Assembly (NCBI GenBank): GCA_016432545.1
Contig: CP066694.1
Span: forward strand, 868,001-932,000
DNA: 64,000 bases
Reading direction: 5' to 3'
Source of the DNA: an archaeon
Lineage (GTDB): Archaea > Thermoproteota > Nitrososphaeria > Nitrososphaerales > Gagatemarchaeaceae
Both the position numbers and the translations under genes were made by a program. The first letter of the stretch is position 1. Each line of letters starts with the position of its first letter. A model generated the notes under the pieces. It worked only from the letters and a program-made list of their open reading frames with translations, was not told the DNA's origin and made no database searches. Of the stretch, positions 9,142-16,766 are shown one piece after another.

Positions 9142-9228
9142 CTGAGGTCGGCCTCAGTCCGAATCAATTGAAATACTGCACTCCTGCCGGCGGACTTACG
9201 CAATAAGGATTCGTGAGAGGAGAAGCCA

Positions 9229-10116
9229 ATGATTCCCGGAGAGTATGCGAGGTCAGGCCGGATCACCAGCGAGGTACGCGCGAGGGTGAAGGAGTTTGTC
9301 AAGCCCGGGACTGGATATCTGGAGGCCTGCAGGTTCGTAGAAGAGGAGATCTCCTCTAGGAAGGGGGCCCCGGCCTTTCCCGTCGGGATAGGAGTCAACC
9401 ATGTGACTGCGCACTACTCTCCGCAGGAGAAGGAGGCCTCTGTCTTCAAGGAGAGCGACCTGGTTAAGGTGGACTTCGGAGTCCACGTCGACGGGTACGT
9501 CACAGACACAGCGGTCAGCGTCACTTTCAACCCTTCGTACGAGCCGATGCTTGAGGCATCAGAGAGGGCCCTCGGCGTGGCGATAGCGGCCCTGCGCAAG
9601 GAGCAGAGGGCGGGGGAGATAGGCAGAGAGATCAGGAAGGAGGTGGCCCGCCTGGGCTTCAAGACGATTGAGAACCTCACCGGGCACACGGTTGACAGGT
9701 ACCAGGTCCATGCAGGCAAGAGCATCCCGAACCTCTACGTGCCGGGCATGCAGGCCCTGCGCAAGGGCGACGTCTTCGCGATCGAGCCTTTCGTCACGCC
9801 TGCGGGAGCAGCAGGGTACGTGGTTGACGCCCCCCTGACGACGATCTTCTCAGTCGTGGCAAGGAAGAGGATAGGAACTAAGGAACTGGACGCGTTCGTC
9901 GACAAGGTCTGGGAGGAGAGAAAGACCCTACCCTTCACCCCTAGGTGGTACCCAGACGACCTAGGAGGAGGGAAGCTGGACTCGGTCCTTGGAAAGCTGG
10001 TTGCCAAGAAGGTAGTGAGGTCGTACCCTACCTTGGTAGAGGCCTCGGGGAACCCCGTGGCGCAATTCGAGCACACAGTGGCGCTGACGGAAGGAGGGCC
10101 AGTCGTCCTAACTTGA
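9229..10116 (+). CDS. map: Methionine aminopeptidase, type II
   Basis: Removes the initiator Met from nascent proteins. Pita-bread-fold metal ligands are visible: Asp in KVDFGVHVDGYVTDTA (two Asp), His in GHTVDRYQVHAGKSIPN, Glu in FAIEPFVTPAG and Glu in QFEHTVALTEGGPVVLT. The insert between the His and Glu ligands and the helical region around RKRIGTKELDAF mark the archaeal/eukaryotic type II enzyme. Length 295 aa is usual. A TATA-like gcaataagg lies about 25 nt upstream of the ATG, together with gagagg, a possible weak SD. The gene overlaps the convergent zinc-ribbon gene by 9 nt. Confidence 0.95.
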   Translation: MIPGEYARSGRITSEVRARVKEFVKPGTGYLEACRFVEEEISSRKGAPAFPVGIGVNHVTAHYSPQEKEASVFKESDLVKVDFGVHVDGYVTDTAVSVTFNPSYEPMLEASERALGVAIAALRKEQRAGEIGREIRKEVARLGFKTIENLTGHTVDRYQVHAGKSIPNLYVPGMQALRKGDVFAIEPFVTPAGAAGYVVDAPLTTIFSVVARKRIGTKELDAFVDKVWEERKTLPFTPRWYPDDLGGGKLDSVLGKLVAKKVVRSYPTLVEASGNPVAQFEHTVALTEGGPVVLT

Positions 10117-10311
10117 GGGCTTCGAGCTCTCGGCGTAGACCAGGCTGACCCGGGTCTGGTTTCCGCACTTCGTGCACTTCGCCCCGTCCTTTGTGACGTA
10201 GTCGCCCACTGCGAAGGCGCGCTTCGTCTTCTGTCCGCAGACAGGGCACTCCTCGATGGAGTAGACGAGCAGCTTGTACTTCTTGTCGCTCGAAGGGACT
10301 GAACTCATCAT
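10108..10311 (-). CDS. Zinc-ribbon protein, 67 aa
   Basis: Small protein with CPVC (about residue 22) and CTKC (about residue 46) spaced as a zinc ribbon, and a basic tail. It is translationally coupled to the DUF1512 gene upstream (ATGA-type overlap at 10308-10311). No specific family recognised; a role in binding nucleic acid or ribosome-associated protein is the usual guess for such ribbons, and nothing here decides it. Confidence 0.75.
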   Translation of the reverse strand: MMSSVPSSDKKYKLLVYSIEECPVCGQKTKRAFAVGDYVTKDGAKCTKCGNQTRVSLVYAESSKPSS

Positions 10312-11426
10312 TGCGCTACGCCAAGCGTGTTGCCGATTCCAGCTACCAAGACCTCGTCCCCTTCCTTCGTCTTCTCTTCGATGAGCCTGTTCAGGACCTG
10401 CGAGACCTTGTCGGAGGCCTCTGCGATGTCCTTCCTCATCACTGTAATCGCTTCCAATATGCTCTGCTTGACGAGTATAGCGTAGAGCGGAATCTTGTTG
10501 AGGGTCGCGACCTCCTCAATCTGGTACTTCTCGACCCCGATCCCGCCGATTGCAGCGCCCACGCCCTCTGCGATCTCTCCCGTCTTCTCCCCTTCTAGCT
10601 TGAGGGCGGCGTCGATCATCACTATCGCGCTCGGCTTGATTCCCATCTCCTCGATGATCTTCTTGATGGCTACGCCTGGCTGCCCCACGTACGCCATGGG
10701 TCCGTCAGCCTTCACAACGTAGAGCTTGCGTCCCTTGTACTCTGTGACCGCCATGACCGTGTCCTTCGCGACCACACGCTTCTCCTTTCCGATCATGAAC
10801 TTCGAGACGACGACCGGGCCGATCCCGTCACCCACAGGCTGCCCGACCTTGAACGAGTCGACAGCGTTGAGGAGGGCGTCGGCCTCCTGTATGATCATCG
10901 GCATCAGCATCTGAAGCTGGATGAGGGTGAAGTAGGAGTTGGTCTTCTTGCCGAGCAGGTAGAAGTGGCGGACGATCTTGTGGATCATGTTCAGGGATGT
11001 GGCAACCTCGAGGAGGTTCTCGGAGATCGAAACAGTGACGGCGTTGTCCTGTCCGACCAGGTGCGCGACCTCGGTCCGGACCCTGTTGTTGTTCGTAGTG
11101 ACAACGTGGTCGATCTTTCCTACAAGCCCTTGAGGGTCGATGTCGACCGGCATTATCGTGACGTAGTCGAGGAACTGGTCCACGCGCTGCGTTGGGTCGC
11201 TCGGGGACTTTCCTACGTTGACCAGGTAGTCGATGGCTTCCTTCCTCGACTTCTCCTTCATCACCCTGAGCTTGTTCAGGCCGCGCCCTATCTCGTTGAG
11301 AGCAAAGTAGGACTGGATGCGCGTGCCATACAAGAAACTCACGAAGAAGAAGCCGACCCAAACAAGAGTAATCAAAGAAGACGGATCAAAGGGAACTTGC
11401 AGCGCGATGCTCGAGATGAGAGGCAA
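10308..11426 (-). CDS. DUF1512 family membrane protein
   Basis: Archaeal conserved protein of unknown function (DUF1512). An N-terminal membrane helix (about residues 17-33, LITLVWVGFFFVSFLYG) is followed by a large soluble part. That part includes RVDQFLDYVTIMPVDIDPQGLVGKIDHVV and a C-terminal region resembling a nucleotide or metabolite-binding alpha/beta domain (VMIDAALKLEGEKTGEIAEGVGAAIGGIGVEKY). A TATA-like atttaag element sits about 30 nt upstream, so it is the promoter-proximal gene of a pair with the zinc ribbon. Confidence 0.85.
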   Translation of the reverse strand: MPLISSIALQVPFDPSSLITLVWVGFFFVSFLYGTRIQSYFALNEIGRGLNKLRVMKEKSRKEAIDYLVNVGKSPSDPTQRVDQFLDYVTIMPVDIDPQGLVGKIDHVVTTNNNRVRTEVAHLVGQDNAVTVSISENLLEVATSLNMIHKIVRHFYLLGKKTNSYFTLIQLQMLMPMIIQEADALLNAVDSFKVGQPVGDGIGPVVVSKFMIGKEKRVVAKDTVMAVTEYKGRKLYVVKADGPMAYVGQPGVAIKKIIEEMGIKPSAIVMIDAALKLEGEKTGEIAEGVGAAIGGIGVEKYQIEEVATLNKIPLYAILVKQSILEAITVMRKDIAEASDKVSQVLNRLIEEKTKEGDEVLVAGIGNTLGVAQ

Positions 11427-11721
11427 GCGATTCTGAAAAGTCTTGACCTGCGCCCGGACTTAAATGTTCTGTATGGAAATCACGTCCAAATTTCTTGGAC
11501 GCGTCTTTTTGAGAAAAGGGTGCCGGCACCTGGGCTTCGCGAAGGCTCTCGCACTTCACTAACACCAAGGCGACGCGCGGTTTTACTTCCAGGATCGGAA
11601 CGAGTCTGGGTAGGACCCGCGCGCTATGGCCGGCTGAAGGACGCGGGTCTCGGCAGAGTAGATTAACGTTTCTGGGCACGACGCGACCGTTTTATACCTC
11701 TGAAAGGACGTCTCAAGGGTC
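11427..11721. other. 295-nt intergenic region with divergent promoters
   Basis: Between the divergent DUF1512 and Trm112-like genes. A minus-strand TATA-like motif lies about 30 nt before DUF1512. A plus-strand ttttatacc at about 11689-11697 precedes the ATG-proximal start at 11722. The middle contains a GC-rich imperfect hairpin around gtgccggcac. No tRNA fold or coding ORF is seen. Confidence 0.5.
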
Positions 11722-11991
11722 TTGCAGCGAAGACTCTTGGACATTCTCGCATGCCCGATAGACAAGCACTATCCCCTCGAGCTGCTCGAGTTCGAGCTGA
11801 AGGGAGACGTGATCGCCGAGGGAGTTCTTCTCTGTTCGGAGTGCGGGAGGTACTATCCCATAACGGACGAGATCCCGGTCATGCTGCCGGACAACCTTAG
11901 GACGAAGAAGGACGACCTCGTCTTTCTAGAGAAGTGGAAGGAAAAGCTCCCGGACAAGGTTGTCCACGGCGGAAAGCCTTGGAGCCTCTGA
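11722..11991 (+). CDS. Trm112-like zinc-binding methyltransferase activator
   Basis: Trm112 family protein (89 aa). In archaea and eukaryotes Trm112 is a hub that stabilises and activates several SAM-dependent methyltransferases acting on tRNA, rRNA and protein. Evidence: [17 protein letters not shown] with the first Cys, and [25 protein letters not shown], the classic C-terminal half with CxxC followed by [12 protein letters not shown]. The start TTG at 11722 is 25-30 nt after a TATA box. tRNA-Trp follows on the same strand. Confidence 0.88.
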   Translation: MQRRLLDILACPIDKHYPLELLEFELKGDVIAEGVLLCSECGRYYPITDEIPVMLPDNLRTKKDDLVFLEKWKEKLPDKVVHGGKPWSL

Positions 11992-12090
11992 CCCGCTAGG
12001 CGTCTCCTTTCCGCAGTCAATCTTTAGATATTGAGCCCGGGAGAGTTTGAGACGGAGGTCCTGGGCGGAGCAGCAAGAGGCATAGCTCGT

Positions 12091-12263
12091 GGGGGCGTAG
12101 CCCAGCTTGGCGATAGGTCGTCCGACGACTTTCCCCTGGAAAGGCAGGGCGACAGGCTCCAGTGGTCAAACAACCTAGTTTGATGACACGGCAGCGTGGA
12201 TGATTATGCATTGGAGCTGCAAGAGAAACCTGTAGACCGTCGGTTCAAATCCGACCGCCCCCA
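12091..12263 (+). tRNA. tRNA-Trp (CCA) with two introns
   Basis: The acceptor strands GGGGGCG (12091-12097) and CGCCCCC (12256-12262) pair perfectly, with discriminator A at 12263. The D stem is GCCC/GGGC. The anticodon stem ACAGG/CCTGT encloses loop CTCCAG-A with anticodon CCA (12159-12161). The T arm is GTCGG-TTCAAAT-CCGAC. A D-loop intron of about 34 nt lies near 12111-12144 (boundaries ambiguous by a nucleotide or two). A canonical 37/38 intron lies at 12163-12227 (65 nt). The larger intron contains TGATGA and GGATGAT strings and an anticodon-complementary stretch (see findings). Mature length is about 74 nt; CCA is not encoded. Confidence 0.93.
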
Positions 12264-12341
12264 CTGAACTTTGTGCGACTCTGAAGCTGAGATGGATGAG
12301 AGATGGGGCTGCGCTGTGGAGACGTGTGTACGTGCAGGGTT

Positions 12342-12995
12342 CTACGCTGTCGCAGTTGTGAAGTACGTGTACGTGTAGGTCTCGGTGGTAGCGGGCTCGG
12401 TAGTAGTGAAGAATGTGAGCGTGTACGCTTGGCGGGTCGTGGTGTAAGCCGACTGCGTGTATGTGAAGGTCGTCTGTTGGGTCTGGGTGTAGCTGTATCC
12501 CCCGTAGGAGTAGCAATACTGGGTCGTGGGAGCATAGGTGACCGTCGTTGCCGTCTGGGTGTAGGTCTGAGTTGTGCCAGAGTGAGTAATGGTGGTGGAG
12601 GACTGCGTGAGTATCGCGGTCGAGGTAGTCACGGCTTGGGTGGTGGTGCCCGTCGTCGTGACGCAGGAGTACGTCTCCGACGTCTGGGCAGTGGTGGCGG
12701 GGCTCGTCTGAGTCGTCGTGCTCGACTGGAGGGTGGTCGAGGTCGTCACCGTGCTGGTGCCCGTATTGCTCGACGCAGAGGTCGCAGACGAAGTCGTGTG
12801 CGCGCTCGAAGTGCTAGTGGTGCCGGCCGAGCTGGTCGTCGAGTGTGACGATGTGGTGGGCCCTGTCGTGACAGGCGTAGTGGACGTGTAGACGTAGATC
12901 CCGACCCCGATGATTACTATTACCAGAACTACCACGACCCCGATGACGGTCGTCGATATCGCGGACCTCCTACCCGCGGATAAGTCTAAGCGCAA
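12342..12995 (-). CDS. Thr/Ser-rich surface protein with pilin-like N-terminus
   Basis: The N-terminus reads GRRSAISTTVIGVVVVLVIVIIGVG: basic residues, then a short polar stretch, then a long hydrophobic helix. This matches the class III (type IV pilin/archaellin-like) signal of archaea and could equally be a simple membrane anchor. The remaining 180 residues are almost entirely Thr, Ser, Tyr, Gln and Ala, with a Tyr-rich C-terminal part (YCYSYGGYSYTQTQQ). This fits an exported, probably glycosylated stalk or adhesin-like protein. Start: ATG, with no certain TATA seen. Confidence 0.7.
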   Translation of the reverse strand: MRLDLSAGRRSAISTTVIGVVVVLVIVIIGVGIYVYTSTTPVTTGPTTSSHSTTSSAGTTSTSSAHTTSSATSASSNTGTSTVTTSTTLQSSTTTQTSPATTAQTSETYSCVTTTGTTTQAVTTSTAILTQSSTTITHSGTTQTYTQTATTVTYAPTTQYCYSYGGYSYTQTQQTTFTYTQSAYTTTRQAYTLTFFTTTEPATTETYTYTYFTTATA

Positions 12996-13106
12996 TCGCT
13001 TCGTGGGTCGGTGGGTAGCGCATTAAGCGTTTCGCATTCGGCCTCGCCCCCCCGGACCCATCCGGCCAATCCCTTATACCACCCAAGGACGCCTCCATCT
13101 CAGCAG

Positions 13107-13505
13107 ATGCTTTCTCCAAAAGAGCTGGCGAAGAGGGTCCTGAAGGCTGACGGTGCCTTCCAGTGGGTGGTCGTCCTCAGCTCCCGGGGAGAGACCCTTG
13201 CCCACGAGTACTCCGAGGGGTACGCTGAGAGGATCCCTGTCGCGAAGGACACGCGCGAAAGGCTTGGAGTTGTAGACGCCGTTTTCCTCGAGGCCGCGAT
13301 GAACGCTGAGAAGTGGTACGGGAAGATGGAGTTCATCCTCTTGGCCTATCGCAAGGCGAAGGTGATGCTCACCTATGTTCAGGAGTCAGAGGCCTACATC
13401 GCAGTGAAGATCCCGCGCTCCGCGATGGCAGAGCACCTGTTTCCGAAGCTCAAGAGCGCTCTGGGAAAGAAGGCACCCCGTAGACTCCGTCGTAGCCAGG
13501 TGTAA
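13107..13505 (+). CDS. Conserved hypothetical protein, 132 aa
   Basis: No function recognised. I choose the ATG at 13107 rather than an upstream start at 13011, because a TATA box (cccttatacc, 13071-13080) lies just under 30 nt before it and the upstream extension is Pro/Ser-rich, noncoding-looking sequence. The small alpha/beta domain contains WVVVLSSRGETLAHEYSEGY and KMEFILLAYRKAKVMLTYVQESEAYIAVKIPR, alternating strands that resemble a roadblock/profilin-like fold, and has a basic C-terminus. It overlaps the convergent EndoQ gene by 56 nt. Confidence 0.75.
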   Translation: MLSPKELAKRVLKADGAFQWVVVLSSRGETLAHEYSEGYAERIPVAKDTRERLGVVDAVFLEAAMNAEKWYGKMEFILLAYRKAKVMLTYVQESEAYIAVKIPRSAMAEHLFPKLKSALGKKAPRRLRRSQV

Positions 13506-14667
13506 AGACGACCCTTCCCTCCCTGACGGAGACGATCGCGTCGGCGACCTTCGGAGAGGCCGCTCTTTCCAGCTCTGAAGCGCCCACCTCGAGTAGGACG
13601 GAGAGCTCCGTCCCGAAGGTGCGGATGAGGCGGTCCTGTTCCTCAAGTACGCGCTTGACGTAGAGCCGGTTCACTCCTGTCGCGGCAGAGATCACTTCGT
13701 AGAGGGGGATGAGCTTCCTGAAGGGGACCGCCCCGGGGGCCTCCTCCCCCTCGGGCCTGTCTGCGAGCTCCTCCACCCTCTGGAGGACTCCGACCGTCAT
13801 CTTCTTGCCGCACGTCGGACACTTGTTCCCCAGGCGATTGGCATCCTTGGGCAGGAATGAAGTCCCGCACTTCTTGTGGCCGGTGAAGTGATACTTCCCA
13901 TAGGCTGGGTCCACTTCAATCGTGTAGAGGAACCTGGACCTGTCCTTGAGCCTGACCGAGCTGAAGACCTCGTCGTAGGTAAGTCTGGGCAGGTCGAAGA
14001 CGTTCGCTTCCCTCCCCAGGCGCCAGGGGTTGGGGGAGTGCGCGTCCGAGTTGGACATCAGGGCGACCTTGTCCAGCGACCTTAGCATCCAATTCATCGG
14101 CGGGTCCGAGCTTAAGCCGGTCTCGACGGCGAAGATCCTGGCGGCCTGGTCCTGGTAGCACTCCTCGAGGCTGTCAAAGCCGGACTTGCTCCCGAAGGCG
14201 CCGAACCAGGGGGTCCAGATGTGGGCGGGGACGACCACGATGGAACTGGAAATGGAGTGCAGCCTCTCGACAAGCTCCGGCGACCCAAGCCCTTTGAGCA
14301 CCGGCCTGCCGTCCGAAGCCAGCCGCCCGTACTTCCCGAGCTCTTGGTTGATCTGAGAGACAGTCTCGAGGTCGGGCGAGTAGATCAGGTGGTGGACCTT
14401 GCGGACCCGGCCTCCGGCCTCGTAGACTGTGCTCACCTCCCCGGCGAGCATCCATGTCATCCCCGAGTAAGAGAAGAGGCCTGTCCCTGAGATGGGCTGG
14501 AGCTTGGACTGAAGCTCGGCGAACCAGGCTGGGTGCGTAAAGTCGCCGGTCCCGAGGAGGTTGAGCCCCTTGACCTTGGCCCCCTCCGCGAGGTGCTCAA
14601 GGTCCATGAACTTGGAGGTCGCCAGCGCGTACTTCGAGTGGAGCTGAAGGTCCGCAGTCACGCGCAC
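13450..14667 (-). CDS. endQ: Endonuclease Q (PHP-domain DNA repair nuclease)
   Basis: EndoQ family enzyme, which in studied archaea cuts DNA 5' of deaminated bases (uracil, hypoxanthine) and abasic sites. The PHP-type metal site is visible: DLQLHSKYA, LLGTGDFTHP, VVPAHIWTPWFGAFG and SNSDAHSPNPWRLG. A C-terminal Cys4 zinc-finger region follows (KKCGTSFLP, CPTCGKKM). Length is 405 aa. The GTG start is 25 nt from a TTAATTAA box shared with the divergent MFS gene. Confidence 0.92.
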   Translation of the reverse strand: MRVTADLQLHSKYALATSKFMDLEHLAEGAKVKGLNLLGTGDFTHPAWFAELQSKLQPISGTGLFSYSGMTWMLAGEVSTVYEAGGRVRKVHHLIYSPDLETVSQINQELGKYGRLASDGRPVLKGLGSPELVERLHSISSSIVVVPAHIWTPWFGAFGSKSGFDSLEECYQDQAARIFAVETGLSSDPPMNWMLRSLDKVALMSNSDAHSPNPWRLGREANVFDLPRLTYDEVFSSVRLKDRSRFLYTIEVDPAYGKYHFTGHKKCGTSFLPKDANRLGNKCPTCGKKMTVGVLQRVEELADRPEGEEAPGAVPFRKLIPLYEVISAATGVNRLYVKRVLEEQDRLIRTFGTELSVLLEVGASELERAASPKVADAIVSVREGRVVFTPGYDGVYGVPSFPERS

Positions 14668-14690
14668 GGGGGGCGAGGGATTCTCGCGTG

Positions 14691-14700
14691 ATTAATTAAC
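14691..14700. promoter_or_regulatory. Bidirectional TATA element
   Basis: ATTAATTAAC contains the self-complementary TTAATTAA. It is centred about 28 nt from the EndoQ start (14667, minus) and about 27 nt from the MFS start (14723, plus), the normal TATA-to-start spacing for leaderless genes on both sides. The whole gap between the genes is only 55 nt. Confidence 0.55.
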
Positions 14701-14722
14701 AGCCGTCTGGGCGAGGTCCTCG

Positions 14723-15964
14723 TTGTCCGGAGGCGTCTCCATCCCGGGTCTGGCCACCCTGCGCTCGATTCCAATCAAGGTCCGGCTCCTCGTCCTTTCT
14801 CAGATCGTAAACACGCTGGCGTTCGGGTACTTCCTCATCTACGTCAGCGGCTACCTTGTGGACATCAAGGTGCTGGACGGAGGGAGCGTGGGCCTGATCT
14901 TCGGGATCGAAGGGCTCGTACTCATCGCGGCAGGAATACCGCTGGGGCTCCTCTCGGACAAGAAGGGGAGGAAGTGGTTCTTGATCCTTGGGAACGTCCT
15001 TCTCCCCCCGACCGTGATAATCTTCGCCATAACCCACGACTTTAGCCTCTACTTGGTCGCGGCCGTCACGGCGGGGGTCGCAGAGGCGGCTTCTCTGTCC
15101 TCATGGAACGCAATCATCGCCGACCAGACGGAACCAGGGGCCCGGGACGCGGCCTTCTCGCTCTCGTTTATCGTCGGCAACGTCGGAATCTCTGCGGGCC
15201 TTGCTTTGCCTCTCGCACTGCCAGTACTCGGCAATGCCTTCGGGGTCTCCCTGGAAGTCGCGCACTCCCAGGCGCTGCTGTACATAGGAATCGCCAGCTT
15301 CTTCGTGCCGGTCCTACTCTTCCTGCTGCTCAGGGGCTACCGCGAGAAGCCCAAGCAGGCCGAGACGAGCGAGAACTCGGGGGACCTCAGGCTCCTGCTC
15401 AAGTTCTCAGGGATGAGCGGGATCATCGGGCTGGGGGCGGGCTTGATCATCCCTCTGATGGGCACCTGGTTCCTCTACAAGTTCGCCGTCCCCGACATCT
15501 TCAGCGGTCCCTTCCTCGCTCTCTCGGGGATGACGATCGCCTTCGCTGCGCTGGGAAGCGCGTGGCTATCGAAGCGTTTCGGTCTGTTCAGGTCTATCGT
15601 GATGACGGCGGGAAGCTCCACCGCCTTCATGGCCAGCATGGCTTTCATACCAAACCTCTTCCTGGCAGGAGGGGTCTACCTGGTCAGGGCCTCGCTGATG
15701 AACATGGCCGCACCTCTGATGGACTCCTACCTCATGGGGATAATTCATCCTGGAAGGCGGGGACTGGCGAGCGCGATCTCGGCCATAGTATGGAGGCTGC
15801 CAAACAGCATCAGCACGATCGTAGGAGGGTACATCCTCCTCCTGGGGTTCACTTCCGGGAACCACCTCCTGTACGACGCCCCATGGCTGGGGGCCGCCGG
15901 CCTGTACGTGCTGGGGATATCGCTGCTCTACACCAACTTTAGGAATGTAAAGACCAAGGGCTGA
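14723..15964 (+). CDS. MFS transporter
   Basis: Major facilitator superfamily protein, 413 aa, with about 11-12 hydrophobic segments. The loop 2-3 signature is present as GIPLGLLSDKKGRKWFLILGN. The substrate is unknown; the neighbours (a repair glycosylase downstream, 5-nt gap) do not help. The TTG start at 14723 is chosen because the shared TATA box places transcription start at about that codon. Confidence 0.88.
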   Translation: MSGGVSIPGLATLRSIPIKVRLLVLSQIVNTLAFGYFLIYVSGYLVDIKVLDGGSVGLIFGIEGLVLIAAGIPLGLLSDKKGRKWFLILGNVLLPPTVIIFAITHDFSLYLVAAVTAGVAEAASLSSWNAIIADQTEPGARDAAFSLSFIVGNVGISAGLALPLALPVLGNAFGVSLEVAHSQALLYIGIASFFVPVLLFLLLRGYREKPKQAETSENSGDLRLLLKFSGMSGIIGLGAGLIIPLMGTWFLYKFAVPDIFSGPFLALSGMTIAFAALGSAWLSKRFGLFRSIVMTAGSSTAFMASMAFIPNLFLAGGVYLVRASLMNMAAPLMDSYLMGIIHPGRRGLASAISAIVWRLPNSISTIVGGYILLLGFTSGNHLLYDAPWLGAAGLYVLGISLLYTNFRNVKTKG

Positions 15965-15969
15965 GCTCT

Positions 15970-16569
15970 GTGGCGCGCCTGCGGAGGTCCTTCTACGAGG
16001 GGCGGGCAGATAGAGTCGCCAGGGCACTCCTAGGCAAGAGGCTCGTGAGAGTCAGGGAGGGTCGGAGGCTGGCGGGAGTGATAGTCGAGACCGAGGCATA
16101 CAGAGGGACAAGGGACCCGGGGAGCCATGCCTACAGGGGAAGGAAGCCGAGGAACGCGGTAATGTTCGGAGACCCGGGCCATGCCTATCTCTACTTCACG
16201 TACGGCAACCACTGGATGCTCAACTTGACGTGCGAGCCTTCACAGAGGCCAGCCGCGGTCCTGATCAGGGCCCTTGAGCCCTCTGAGGGGGTCGCCCTGA
16301 TGAAGCGGAACCGTCGGGTGGAAGAGGAGGTCGAGATTGCCAGCGGCCCCGGGAAGCTTGCGAAGGCCCTTGGACTGGACGGGGCCTTGAACGGGGAGGA
16401 TGTCGTGACCTCTCGGAGGCTCTTCGTCGAAGACGGGCTTTCCGCGGGACGGATCGGAGTGAGTTCCAGGGTGGGCCTGAGCGAAGGGTGGGAGAGGAAG
16501 TGGAGGTTCTACATCGCCGGGAACAGGTTCGTTTCGAGGGGAAAACCGTCGCTTCCGCGGAAGCCATAA
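15970..16569 (+). CDS. 3-methyladenine DNA glycosylase (AAG/MPG family)
   Basis: Alkyladenine DNA glycosylase-type base excision enzyme that removes alkylated and deaminated purines. Family motifs are FYEGRADRVARALLGKRLVR, the catalytic-Glu segment VIVETEAYRGTRDPGSHAYRG, and NAVMFGDPGHAYLYFTYGNHWMLNLTCEP. Length of 199 aa is normal. Probably co-transcribed with the MFS gene. It and EndoQ form a small DNA-damage neighbourhood. Confidence 0.94.
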   Translation: MARLRRSFYEGRADRVARALLGKRLVRVREGRRLAGVIVETEAYRGTRDPGSHAYRGRKPRNAVMFGDPGHAYLYFTYGNHWMLNLTCEPSQRPAAVLIRALEPSEGVALMKRNRRVEEEVEIASGPGKLAKALGLDGALNGEDVVTSRRLFVEDGLSAGRIGVSSRVGLSEGWERKWRFYIAGNRFVSRGKPSLPRKP

Positions 16570-16597
16570 CTAATCCGCCAGGCGGGTCGAATCGAGC

Positions 16598-16726
16598 GGG
16601 GTCGTCGGCTAGGCCTTTGGTCTAATCATGTGGACCAAGGGGGCTAGTCTGGTCTAGGCTTTCAGCCTTGGGACACGCGCGCAAGAACGCTGAAGACCCC
16701 CGGTTCAAATCCGGGCGACCCCACCA
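16598..16726 (+). tRNA. tRNA-Pro (TGG) with two introns
   Basis: Acceptor GGGGTCG (16598-16604) pairs with CGACCCC (16716-16722); discriminator A 16723, followed by an encoded CCA (16724-16726). The T arm is CCCGG-TTCAAAT-CCGGG. The anticodon stem TCAGC/GCTGA encloses CTTGGG-C, with anticodon TGG at 16669-16671. A 15-nt 37/38 intron occupies about 16673-16687. A 35-nt intron interrupts the region between position 8 and the D loop (16606-16640 or, equally, shifted to 16613-16647 because GGCTAG is duplicated at both ends). It contains a hairpin built on TTGGTC/GACCAA. A TATA-like ataacta lies about 30 nt upstream. Confidence 0.9.
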
Positions 16727-16766
16727 TCGCTTTACTGAATTCGGACTATCATACCGTTAAATACAA

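Noticed and set aside
12303-12848. 181-aa plus-strand Arg/Gly-rich ORF
   Set aside because: Shadow of the Thr-rich gene on the minus strand; the repetitive codons generate the open frame.
13011-13106. N-terminal extension of the 132-aa hypothetical protein
   Set aside because: Lies upstream of a good TATA box and has non-coding composition.
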